From positions 3,997,408 to 4,061,407 of the forward strand of contig CM075192.1 of assembly GCA_037577475.1 (NCBI GenBank): 64,000 nt of DNA, read 5' to 3'. The notes below the pieces were generated by a model. The model ran no database searches. It was not told the origin of the DNA and saw only the letters and a program-made list of their open reading frames with translations. Numbering within the stretch: position 1 is the stretch's first letter; the number at the start of each line of letters is the position of its first letter. Below, in pieces: positions 42,301 through 51,553 of the stretch. This DNA comes from Chaunax sp. Z400 (lineage: Eukaryota > Chordata > Actinopteri > Lophiiformes > Chaunacidae). Both the position numbers and the translations under genes were made by a program.

Positions 42301-44805
42301 TTCTTTTTTACAGATACAATAAACAATTCGATCAGAGGAGAGGAGGGGAGGAGGTGGGAGGGCAACATCAAGCTTAAACCTTCTCATTTAAAGGATGAGT
42401 ATGACATCATTATTTTTTCAATATTTACATAGGTGTAATATTTCTTTTATGTTATTCCAAATTATATGCAGTTTTTCACTTTCTGTCAGCGTTTATTTCT
42501 TTTTTACAGATACAATAAACAATTTGATCAGAGGAGAGGAGGGGAGGAGGTGGGAGGGCAACATCAAGCTTAAACCTTCTCACTTAAAGGATGAGTATGA
42601 CATCATTATTTTTTCAATATTTACATGGTTGTAATATTTCATTTATGTTATTCCAAATTATATGAAGTTTTTCACTTTCTGTCAGCGTTTATTTCTTTTT
42701 TACAGATAAGATAAACAATTAGCTCAGAGGAGGTGGGAGTGGAGGAGGTGGTAGGGCAACATCAAGTTTAAACCTTCTCATGAAAAAGATGAGTATGACA
42801 TCATTGTTTTTTTCAATATTCACATAGTATGTAATATTTAATTTATGTTTTTCCAAATTATATGCAGTTTTTCACTTTCAGTCTTTATTTCTTGTTTCCA
42901 GATAAGATAAACAATTAGATCAGAGGAGAGGAGGGGAGGAGGTGGTAGGGCAACATCAAGCTTAAACCTTCTGATTTAAAGGATGAGTATGACATCATTA
43001 TTTTTTCAATATTTACATGGGTGTAATATTTCATTTATGTTATTCCAAATTATATGAAGTTTTTCACTTTCTGTCAGCGTTTATTTCTTTTTTACAGATA
43101 CAATAAACAATTCGATCAGAGGAGAGGAGGGGAGGAGGTGGTAGGGCAACATCAAGTTTAAACCTTCTCATTTAAAGGATGAGTATGACATTATCATTTT
43201 TTCAATATTTACATGGGTGTAATATTTCATTTATGTTAATCCAAATTATATGAAGTTTTTCACTTTCTGTCAGCGTTTATTTTTTTTTTACAGATAAGAT
43301 TAACAATTAGATCAGAGGAGGTGGTAGGGCAACATCAAGCTTAAACCTTCTCATTTAAAGGATGAGTATGACATCATTATTTTTTCAATATTTACATGGG
43401 TGTAATATTTCATTTATGTTATTCCAAATTACATGAAGTTTTTCACTTTCTGTCAGCGTTTATTTCTTTTTTACAGATAAGATAAACAATTAGCTCAGAG
43501 GAGGTGGGACTGGAGGAGGTGGTAGGGCAACATCAAGTTTAAACCTTCTCATGAAAAAGATGAGTATGACATCATTGTTTTTTTCAATATTCACATAGTA
43601 TGTAATATTTAATTTATGTTTTTCCAAATTATATGCAGTTTTTCACTTTCAGTCTTTATTTCTTGTTTCCAGATAAGATAAACAATTAGATCAGAGGAGA
43701 GGAGGGGAGGAGGTGGTAGGGCAACATCAAGCTTAAACCTTCTCATGAAAAAGATGAGTATGACATCATTGTTTTTCTCAGTATTCACATAGAATGTAAT
43801 ATTTAATTTATGTTTTTCCAAATTATATGCAGTTTTTCACTTTCAGTATTTATTTCTTGTTCACGGAAAAGATAAACAATTAGATCAGAGGAGAGGAGGG
43901 GAGGAGGTGGGAGGGCAACATCAAGCTTAAACCTTCTCATTTAAAGGATGAGTATGACATCATTATTTTTTCAATATTTACATGGGTGTAATATTTCATT
44001 TATATTATTCCATATTATATGCAGTTTTTCACTTTCTGTCAGCGTTTATTTCTTTTTTACAGATAAGATAAACAATTAGATCAGAGGAGGTGGGAGGGCA
44101 ACATCAAGCTTCAACCTTGTCATTTAAAGGATGAGTATGACATCGTTATTTTTTCAATATTTACATGGGTGTAATATTTAATTTATGTTATTCCAAATTA
44201 TATGAAGTTTTTCGCTTTCTGTCAGCGTTTATTTCTTTTTTACAGATAAGATAAACAATTAGATCAGAGGAGGTGGGAGGGCAACATCAAGCTTAAACCT
44301 TCTCATTTAAAGGATGAGTATGACATCATTGTTTTTTTCAATATTCACATAGTATGTAATATTTAATTCATGTTTTTCCAAATTATATGCAGTTTTTCAC
44401 TTTCAGTGTTTATTTCTTGTTTACAGATACGATAAACGATTAGATCAGAGGAGAGGAGGGGAGGAGGTGGGAGGGCAACATCAAGTTTCAACCTTCTCAA
44501 GCATTAGGTGAGTATGACATCATTGATTTTTTTCAATTTTCACATAGGGTTAAATATTTTTTCTATGGTTTTCCAAATTACATGAAGTTTTTCACTTTCT
44601 GTTTGTGGTTAGTTGTTGTTCACAGATACGATAAATGAGTAGATCAGAGGAGAGGATGGGAGGAGGTGGGAGGGCAAAGTCAAGTTTAAACCCTCTCATG
44701 TAAAAGATGAGTAAGACATTATTTTTTTCAATATTCACATAGGGTGTAATATTTCATTTATGTTTTGCCAAATTATATGAAGTTTTTTACTTTCTAATTG
44801 TTTTT
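30353..44805. repeat. Satellite array B, ~195-bp unit, about 74 tandem copies
   Basis: A second, unrelated tandem repeat. Each unit has a purine-rich tract (AGAGGAGAGGAGGGGAGGAGG then TGGGAGGG or TGGTAGGG), CAACATCAAG, AAACCTTCTCAT, GAGTATGACATCATT, an AT-rich stretch, and a pyrimidine tract ending TTTTTTACAG or TTGTTTCCAG. Two classes alternate in many places: one with CATAGTATGTAATATTTAATT and TTTCAGTCTTTATTTCTTG, the other with CATGGGTGTAATATTTCATT and CTGTCAGCGTTTATTTC. Paired units measure 194 + 196 = 390 bases. A shorter class lacks 13 bases of the purine tract. About half the units carry AAGCTT where the others have AAGTTT. The left end joins array A abruptly; the right end (from about 44480) degrades progressively. 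Confidence 0.98.
38530..40150. repeat. 780-bp higher-order block in array B, two copies
   Basis: About 800 bases starting near 38530 are repeated 780 bases later with only a few differences seen by eye (for example GGATGACTATG against GGATGAGTATG, and GGAGGTGGTAGG against GGAGGTGGGAGG). Shared private variants include GGCGGTAGGGC and GCAGTTCTTCAC at 38672/39452 and 38790/39570, and AATTCGGTCAG at 39034/39814. The block contains four units (two 390-bp dimers). Confidence 0.9.
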
Positions 44806-46930
44806 CACTGGGATCCAGTAGGCCCACCACCCACAGGAGGAATCATAGGGGTCTGGTGCAATGTGTATCGGGTGGCAGACAAAGGCGGATCTCCTGCCGG
44901 ACTGATTCCCGCCTTCCAAAACTGGCTTTGTGGACATCGAATGTCACCTGTCTGGCGGGGAAAGAACCCGAGCTGGTGCATGAGGTTGAGAGATACCGGC
45001 TAGATATTGTCGGGCTCACCTCAACACATGGCACGGGTTGTGGAACCAAGCTGTACATTGGCCTTTTCCCCAGTGAACGAGAGGGTTGCTTCCCTGCGCC
45101 TTTAGGTCAGGGGACGCGTTTTGACTGTCGTCTGTGCTTTTGCACCAAACGGCAGTTCGGAGTACCCAGCCTTCCTGGAGTCCTTGGATGGGGTTTGCAG
45201 AATGCCCCCACTGGGGACTCTGTAGTTCTTCTGGGGGACTTCAACGCTCACGTTGGCAATGACAGTGTGACCTGGAGGGGCGTGATTGGGAGGAACGGCC
45301 TGCCTGATCTTAACCCGAGTGGTGTTCAGTTATTGGACTTCTGTGCTAGTGAAATATTTTTGAGACACTTTACTCCTTTATTGTATTGTATTTTTAAAAA
45401 TATTATTTCCCCTCCTCCCACTGTGCTTTTTGTACACTGTGCTGCTGCAATACTGTAAATTTCCCCACTGTGGGACTAATAAAGGGATATCTTATCTTAT
45501 CTTAGTCACAGTTTTTCCATGACGAACACTATGCTCGAACATAAGGGTGTCCGTAAGTGCACTTGGCAGTAGGACACCCTAGGTCGTAGGCTGATGATCG
45601 ACTTCATAGTTGTATCATCAGACCTACGACCATATGTTCTGGACACTCGGATGAAGAGAGGTGCTGAGCTGTCAACTGACCACCACCTGGTGGTGAGTTG
45701 GATCCGATGGCGGGGGAGGATGCCGGACAGGCCAGGTTCACCCAAACGTACAGTGAGGGTGTGCTGGGAGCGTTTGGCAGAGGCCCCTGTCCGGGAGATC
45801 TTCAACTCTCACCTCCGGCAGAACTTCAACTGCATTCCAAGGGAGGCTGGGGACATTTAGTCCGAATGGACTATGTTCCGTGCCTCCATTGTTGAGGTGG
45901 CTGCCTGGAGCGCTGGCCGTAAGGTTGTGGGTGCCTGTCGCTGCAGTAATCCCAGATCCTGGTGTTGGACACCAGCGGTTAGGGCTTCTGTCAAGCTGAA
46001 GGAGTCCCACCGGGCATAGTTAACCTGTGGGACTCCTGAGGCAGCTGACAGGTATCGAAGGGCCAAGCGGAGTGCAGCTTCGGCAGTCACTGAAGCAAAA
46101 ACTCGGGTGTGGGAGGAGTTTGGTGAGGCCATGGAGCATGACTTTCGGACGGCCTCAAAGAGATTCTGGCAAACAGTCAGACGTCTCAGGAGGGGGAAGC
46201 AGTGCTCTGTTCGCACTGTGTACAGTGGGGATCGTTCGCTGCTGACCTCAACTGGGTATAAAGTCAGGCGGTGGAAGGAGTACTTTGAAGGTCTCCTCAA
46301 TCCCACTTACACGTCCTCCATGGAGGAGGCAGAGACGGGGGACTCAGAGGGGGATTCGTCCAACACAGGGGCTGAGGTCACTAAGGTAGTTAATAAACTC
46401 CTCTCTGGCAAGGCCCCAGGGGTGGATGAGATTCACCCTGAGTACCTTAAGGCTCTGGATGTTGTAGGACGGTCTTGGCTGACACGCCTCTGCAACATCG
46501 CGTGGAAGTCGGGGACGGTGCCTCGAGATTGGCAGACTGGGGTGGTGGTTCCCCTTTTTAAGGAAGGGGACCGGAGGGTGTGTTCCAACTATCGGGGGAT
46601 CACACTTCTCAGCCTCCCTGGGAAGGTCTATGCCAAGGTACTGGAGAGGAGAGTCCGTCCGTTAGTCGAATCTCGGATTCAGGAGGAACACTGCGGTTTT
46701 CGTCCTGGTTGTGGAACGCCGGATCAGTTCTTCACTCTCGCTAGAGTGCTGGAGAGTGCATGGGAGTTTGCCCAACCAGTCTACATGTCCTTTGTGGACT
46801 TGGAAAAGGCAGATGACCGTGTCCCTCATTGTGCTCTGTGGGGGATGCTCCGGGAATGTGGGGTATCGGGCCCGTTGTTACGGGCCATACGGTCCCTGTA
46901 TAACCAGTTTGGTTCGCATTGCCAGCACTT
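44806..46930 (+). pseudogene. Rex3-type (RTE clade) LINE fragment, endonuclease to mid reverse transcriptase, broken
   Basis: Translation in one plus frame gives parts of an APE-type endonuclease (KEPELVHEVERYRLDIVGLT, then LLGDFNAHVGND, then ELSTDHHLVVSWIRW) and of a reverse transcriptase (GKAPGVDEIHPEYLK, WQTGVVVPLF, NYRGITLLSLPGKVYAKVLE, CGFRPGCGT, FVDLEKADDRVPH). The WQTGVVV coding stretch agrees with what I recall of a published Rex3 primer site. The first catalytic Asp (FVDLEKA) is kept, but the usual AFDRVP reads ADDRVP, and the element stops before the QGCPLSP and FADD motifs, so it is 3'-truncated in the catalytic core. There is a nested insertion at 45351-45506, amber stops at 45858-45860 and 46017-46019, and compensating frame changes between about 45060 and 45200. 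The element cannot encode a working protein. It splits the decayed right end of array B. Confidence 0.9.
45351..45506 (+). mobile_element. Short retroposon tail nested in the Rex3 copy
   Basis: The Rex3 endonuclease reading is interrupted after GACTTCTGTGCTAGT and resumes at CACAGTTTTTCCATGACGAA. The 156 inserted bases include a TTGTACACTGTGCTGCTG stretch, AATTTCCCCACTGTGGGACT, an AATAAA signal and a TATCTTATCTTATCTTA tail. This is the layout of a 5'-truncated non-LTR element or SINE with a short microsatellite tail. TAGT appears at both edges and may be the target-site duplication. The family (L2, Rex1 or another) is not decided. Confidence 0.75.
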
Positions 46931-47200
46931 TCTGTCACTGTTTTTGTTGTTTACAGAGACTATAAACAAGTAGATCACAGGAGAGGAGGGGAGGAGGGCA
47001 ACATCAAGTTTAAACCTTCTCATGTAAAAGGTCATCATTGTTTTTGTCAATATTCACATAGGTTGTAATATTTATGTTTTTCCAAATTATATGAAGTTTT
47101 TCACTTTCTGTTTGTGTTTAGTTCTTTTTACAGATACGAAGTACAAACGAGTAGGTCAGAGGAGAGGAGGAAAGGAGGTGGGAGGACAACATGATTAAAT
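46931..47200. repeat. Detached, diverged units of array B right of the Rex3 element
   Basis: CACTTTCTGTCACTG, TTTACAGAGACTATAAACAAGTAG, a purine tract, GCAACATCAAGTTTAAACC and a second TTCTTTTTACAGATACGAAG with another purine tract (AGGAGAGGAGGAAAGGAGG) are recognisable array B unit parts, roughly 1.5 units. They are more diverged than the main array and contain deletions (for example GTCATCATTG where units read GATGAGTATGACATCATTG). They show that array B once extended across the position now held by Rex3. Confidence 0.9.
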
Positions 47201-47767
47201 CTCCTCAGACAGTCAATAGTCAATATATTTTGTTCTATCAAGGATATTGGACTTATAATATAGACTACACTAAACCATCAGGCTGAGCAGAAACAACAAC
47301 TGGTGAGTGAAAAATAATTCGTCTTTAAAAGCTGTTTAGTCCCTCATTCAGGAAGACCTGAATCATCAACTCTTCCCATTGTTGCTGCTAGTGCATCTGG
47401 GGAGAGGGATATCTAATTTCAGCAATCTGACAGTCATACCTGTTTTCTGCAGTGGGTGGCAAAGTGTTTTCAGGTGTGAAACTTAGCAGCGCTCCAATCA
47501 ATCTCTCCACAAAAATTCTTCATGTTCCTATTTCCAACACCTGTTTGTGTCCTACTGAAGCACAAGGATAGCCCCGATGCACGATGACATCCCATCATGT
47601 TCCAAAAGAACATACCCGTAAATCCACCTTTGAGCATAAGGCTGGTATTGTTTTAGCATTCTGATCTTATTATCAATAAATCATCTGATACCAAAAGCAA
47701 CAATCTATATACTAACAGCATTGTTTAAGTCTGAAATGGCTTATAGACAAAAATGTTTGGTTTTTTG
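47201..47767. other. Unassigned sequence
   Basis: No open frame, repeat or RNA structure is recognised in this stretch. It contains a CTGGTGAGTG donor-like site near 47302, 170 bases after the acceptor-like TTTTTACAG of the last array B unit. Confidence 0.5.
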
Positions 47768-48116
47768 TGAACTGTCTGTGGGCAGTGCTGTTACCTCACA
47801 GCAAGAAGGTCCTGGGTTCAGATCCACCTGAAGACTTGGGGCTTTTCTGTGTGGATTTGACATGTTCTCCGTGTGTCTGCGTGGGTTCCCGCCAGGTTCC
47901 TCCCACCACCAAAAATGTGCAATATTGGTGACTAAATTGACCATGAGTGTGTGAGTGTGAATGGCTGTTTGTCTCTCTATGTTTTCCTCTGATGAACTGT
48001 TGACTTGTCCAGAGTGAACCCCGCCTCCCGCCCAAAGTCAGCTGGGATAGGCTCCAGCCCCCCGCGACCCTACACAGGACCACACAGTGGTTGTAGAAAG
48101 TGAATGAACTGTCTGT
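47768..48116 (+). mobile_element. tRNA-derived SINE with 12-bp target-site duplications
   Basis: TGAACTGTCTGT occurs at 47768-47779 and again at 48105-48116, flanking a 325-bp body. The body starts with a tRNA-like head (GCAGTGCTGTTACCTCACAG, then GGTCCTGGGTTCAGATCC, a near match to a polymerase III B box) and continues with the familiar fish sequence GACATGTTCTCCGTGTGTCTGCG, CTAAATTGACC, GTGAATGGCTGTTTGTCTCT, AGCTGGGATAGGCTCCAG, and a tail GTAGAAAGTGAATGAA. The perfect long duplication and tail mark insertion by LINE machinery. The A box is degraded. Confidence 0.88.
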
Positions 48117-48239
48117 AACACCTTTGATGGGAATAATACAGAATGTACTAACAGATGTGTCTTCATTTCATCATATAACCTTGTGTGCCTGTAGAACATA
48201 GTGAGACTTTTGTTCATTGTTTAATTTGTATCTGCTGTC

Positions 48240-48484
48240 TCCTGAAAAGGAACTGTGTGAACAGGGTGGTGTGACAACACAGAACAGATAATTACCCTGG
48301 ACACGGACCTCCTGAGCCTACGTGGGGGGCGGCACATTCCCTTCTCAGGAAGCAGAAAGTATATCTTGTGTTATAATGTGCATTTGTCTTTGAGAATAAA
48401 GAAGTAACATTGACGTGATTCAGAGGACATCTCTTTATTTTGACAAAACATCCACGTGTTAGAGGCTTTTTACCTAACATAACT
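48240..48484 (+). mobile_element. Retroviral LTR remnant (U3-R-U5 end), solo or 5' LTR
   Basis: The 245 bases upstream of the primer-binding site have LTR order: a TATATC element at 48360-48365, an AATAAA signal at 48395-48400, and an end near 48479 in CTAACA a few bases before the primer site. The left boundary could not be fixed because no matching TG-starting inverted repeat was found. The tRNA-Pro primer site suggests the gamma/epsilon-like group of endogenous retroviruses, which is common in fish. No gag, pol or env frame follows. Confidence 0.6.
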
Positions 48485-48502
48485 TGGGGGCTCGTCCGGG
48501 AT
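48485..48502 (+). promoter_or_regulatory. Retroviral primer-binding site complementary to tRNA-Pro
   Basis: These 18 bases (beginning TGGGGGCTCG) match the standard tRNA-Pro primer-binding site used by gammaretroviruses such as murine leukaemia virus. They directly follow the LTR-like end, which is the expected position. A match of this length by chance is unlikely. Confidence 0.88.
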
Positions 48503-49075
48503 CCCAATATCCATTCCTCTTCCCTTCCACAGGCTTCAGGACTGAAACCACGGTGGGGGAGTCTGGGACTCCTGAAAGAAAGACCTCCGCCCTAAGACTT
48601 TACAGTTTTGGTTAAGGATTTGTTGGAGGCCAGTTCTGCTGTGTGTGGGGAGGACTGCTTTGGTGACAGGATCCTGAGAAGAGAAACTCCTTGGATCTGG
48701 GTCAGTAGGAGATTGTTACTTGTGCTGTGAAATACCTAAGGACGACCATATCCTTATGTAGGAGGTGACTTGATCAACCACCGAGTGTAGGGAAATGCCA
48801 TATTCCCTAGTCTGTAACCCATCATAGTTACAGGATTACTACTTTTGCCCCTGATTAGAAAAGATTTCCGGGAAACATTCTAAAAGACGGGAAATTGTAC
48901 TAGTCGCATAGGAAATTGTTGCTTTTGCCCCTGATTAGAACAGATTTCTGGGAAACATTCTAAAAGATGGGAAATTTCAGTAGTCGTGAGAATGCCATAG
49001 TGGGTCCTGCGAAATATATGTTTGGAACCTATGGACCAGAGAGTGTGAAACATTTGAAGTATCAAGTTCATTAAA
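48503..49075 (+). mobile_element. Retroviral leader remnant with an 80-bp internal tandem duplication
   Basis: This sequence follows the primer-binding site and is inferred to be untranslated leader. An 80-bp unit at 48841-48920 is repeated at 48921-48986 (both with TTTTGCCCCTGATTAGAA and GGGAAACATTCTAAAAGA, then TAGTCG). No gag start or long frame is visible, so the provirus has lost its coding part or the remainder has been replaced by unrelated sequence. The 3' limit is approximate. Confidence 0.5.
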
Positions 49076-49108
49076 TAATTAATGATCATTGTTAATAATC
49101 ATTAATTA
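49076..49108. other. Perfect 11-bp inverted repeat with 11-base loop
   Basis: TAATTAATGAT at 49076-49086 and its reverse complement at 49098-49108 can form a hairpin. It lies just after the retroviral leader remnant. Function unknown; AT-rich hairpins also arise by chance or as transposon ends. Confidence 0.6.
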
Positions 49109-49227
49109 CACTCTAATAACCAAATTTGCCCTATTGATAGCCCCAACACGTATATGATGCAAATTCTGGTGTATTTGGATGTCTGTTTGTCTGTATGTGT
49201 TGGCGGGGAAGGGTTACTGTTTTATTA

Positions 49228-49298
49228 TGTGAAGCACTTTGTGTTACATTTTACTTGTATGAAAAGTGCTATACAAATAAAGTTGGATTGATTGATAT
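49228..49298 (+). mobile_element. Retroposon 3' tail ending in GATT repeats
   Basis: GTGAAGCACTTTGTGTTACA, GAAAAGTGCTATACAAATAAAG and TTGGATTGATTGAT form the end of a common fish retroposon family. An AATAAA signal lies at 49276-49281. Only the last ~70 bases are recognised. Confidence 0.7.
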
Positions 49299-50440
49299 GA
49301 CACTGACCTCTGACCTTCACTTCATAACAAACTGAATACTCATGATATGGAAATCTGCAAACCACTGTATGTGTGAATATATTTATAAAAGTATTATACT
49401 TTTATAAATAAATAAAGTCCCTCGGTCAACTGCATGTGGGACTTTTAACTCATCGAAAAACAAAACTCAAACTTGAAATGCAATTAGATTAAAATAACAA
49501 TTTCATTGCAAACTCTTGTCTGAAAATGAAAATTAGTTACAATCAATTAACCACAAAACAAATCAGAGGAATATAAATATAAATTCTTAATAATTGTACT
49601 TACAAAACAAAAATCCACTGTTGCCATTGATTTTTGATTGCCAATGGGTTTACTTATCAAACACTTGATGAGAGCTTGCAGTAAAACAAATAACCAACAA
49701 CAAATTCCAAACCAAAATCCATAGTGCCTAAACATTATTTTTTATAGTATAAGGCAGGGCTCCACAACATATATATTGTCACCATCACTAGTATAAAGTG
49801 CATGCAGTATGTAAAAAAGTTGTGTAGTGGGACAGCTGTAATCTGTCCAGACATCCTTCTTTTACTTTTTCTCCTGGTTATTTGATTTGATGTTAACCAC
49901 AATGCACAAAGGATATTGTTTTGATCAAGAACTTTATGATTCATGGGTGAATATTAAAGGGATGCAATATTTTAGGATGGCGTAATGACACCATTTAGCA
50001 TAAAAACACTCATAATAGCAAGCAAAAGTGAAGAATATGTCAAAACAGAACTTTTTACATTACAGGGTTTTATATGTTACCCATTGATGAACATTGATAA
50101 AGACAGATTTTGTAATTTAAATGGTTTACAGTATTGTTCAGCCCTACCATCAAAAGCTTTTCACTTGGTGGTTAGACATAGGCTAATACCCAATTAATTC
50201 ATGGCTTCAAGCTCCAGTAGCTCTGTACTGACAGCCATGTTAACATTGTCATTTGAATTGTGTTAAGCTCTGTTTACTGAGCCTCACTCAAAAGAGGGGT
50301 TATCCATATACTTTATACTTTAAAGGATTCTTCCCAAAAACATGGGGTTAATGTCTTGTCTGTCTTCAGGGTAGAAGACTACCATGGGAAAATTTATTTC
50401 CTAATAAAGTAAAAAAAACCTGTATGATCTGAGAGAGTCT
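49299..50440. other. AT-rich unassigned sequence with one perfect palindrome
   Basis: No gene or known repeat is recognised. A perfect inverted repeat, TTTATAAAAGTA-TTA-TACTTTTATAAA, lies at 49382-49408. Short open frames in this stretch show no familiar protein motif. Confidence 0.5.
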
Positions 50441-50640
50441 GGTGGGCGGGCCGGAGGCCAGCAGCAAACATGGGCCCATTCTGTGGGTCGGCCAGGGGGC
50501 CGGCAGCGAAGACGGGGCCTCACAGGGGGCCGGCAATGTGGCCGGCAGCAAAGACGAGCCCTCACATGAGGCCCGCAGCGAAGATGAGACGTCTCAGGGG
50601 GCCGGCTGCGAAGACTGGCCCTCTCAGGGGGAGGAGAGTG
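50441..50640 (+). repeat. GC-rich degenerate 30-bp minisatellite
   Basis: Units begin GGGGGCCGGCAGCGAAGAC and end CTCACA or CTCTCA. A clear 30-bp spacing is seen from 50495, with a 15-bp partial unit at 50525-50539. The composition contrasts sharply with the AT-rich flanks. Read as protein, a plus frame gives imperfect ten-residue repeats (GAGSEDGASQ, EARSEDETSQ, GAGCEDWPSQ), so it could be a coding-exon relic, but no family is recognised. Confidence 0.7.
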
Positions 50641-50747
50641 GTAGAGAGAGAGAGAGAATTATGAACAATCTCACAGCTCATTTGAATACTACAAGGCAAG
50701 GCAACATACATTTTATTCCCTCTTGGGTATTTAGGATTATAAAATAG

Positions 50748-51239
50748 TCCGTACACCACAATAAATAAACACTTAACAAAGAAAATAAAAAAATAACAAA
50801 TCTGAGGATGCTACACAGACATACACAATCAAATTATGTGGTCTGTTATCATTTTCAGTTACAGTATTTCAACTTACCACTCAGACTGCAGGGTTGGATC
50901 AATGTTCTATTTGTCAAACCGAAGAATCAATATGTTAGTGTTTTATGTGTGTACACCAACAGTTAGTGGGCTAAAACAAGCAGGTCTAATGTCACTCATA
51001 CATAAAATATGTGGTCAAGTTTGTTTAGTGTGTGCCAAAGACAACTGCTGACCATATTAAACACCGGCGTTACCATACATAATGTTAGCTAGCGTTTCCA
51101 AGGATTAAGGTTAGCTGGCGTGTAGCCTACAACAGAACTAGTTCATTTTAACATTCGCCAACTGTGGGGATACTGAGTTGAGTTTGCCACAAATATATCG
51201 TTTGTTGTTTGAAAATAAACTCGTAATAACTTGGTCTAT
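50748..51239. other. Unassigned sequence
   Basis: Nothing recognised on either strand. It is AT-rich with short frames only. Confidence 0.4.
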
Positions 51240-51553
51240 TGTCAGTCAGGAGAGAGATGGAGAGGGAGGAAGAGGGAGAGAGAGGGAGAGGGAGAGAGAG
51301 GGAGAGGGAGAGGGAGGGATAGGGAAAGGGACAGGGAGGGATGTAGAGGGAGGGAGAGGAATGTAGAGAGAGGAAGATGGATGGAGAGGGAGGGAGAGAG
51401 ATGGAGAGGGTGGGAGAGAGATGGAGAGGGAGGGAGAGAGATGGAGAGGGAGGGAGAGAGATGGAGAGGGTGGGAGAGTGATGGAGAGGGAGGGAGAGAG
51501 ATGGAGAGGGAGGGAGAGAGATGGAGAGGGTGGGAGAGTGATGGAGAGGGAGG
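51240..51553. repeat. Polypurine satellite, 20-bp unit in 60-bp higher-order blocks
   Basis: The plus strand consists of G, A and a few T. After a (GAGGGA)-like opening, a 20-bp unit GATGGAGAGGGAGGGAGAGA repeats. From about 51361 every third unit reads GGTGGGAGAGTG or GGTGGGAGAGAG, giving 60-bp blocks; the blocks at 51421-51480 and 51481-51540 are identical. It ends exactly where the minus-strand Tx1-type LINE begins to read out. Confidence 0.92.

Noticed and set aside
30862..43821. Recurrent minus-strand frames of 60-78 codons starting MEKHKLNITYYVN
   Set aside because: They are one translation of the array B unit repeated, in step with the 195/390-bp period. No known domain, and unit variants break them freely.
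1..44805. CRISPR-like repeat-spacer arrangement
   Set aside because: The whole unit is conserved in both arrays, with no variable spacers, and the context is a vertebrate genome.
30353..44805. CENP-B box (centromere protein binding motif) in the satellites
   Set aside because: Array B has TTCG in AATTCGATCAG, but the required downstream A and CGGG positions do not match. No match was seen in array A either.
30353..44805. TGACATCA in each array B unit as a CRE/ATF site
   Set aside because: It is one base from TGACGTCA and could be a decayed site, but a single 8-mer in an AT-rich satellite is not enough to claim regulation.
47780..47830. A functional tRNA gene
   Set aside because: The tRNA-like head has a degraded A box and no cloverleaf, and the segment is flanked by target-site duplications, so it is the head of a SINE.
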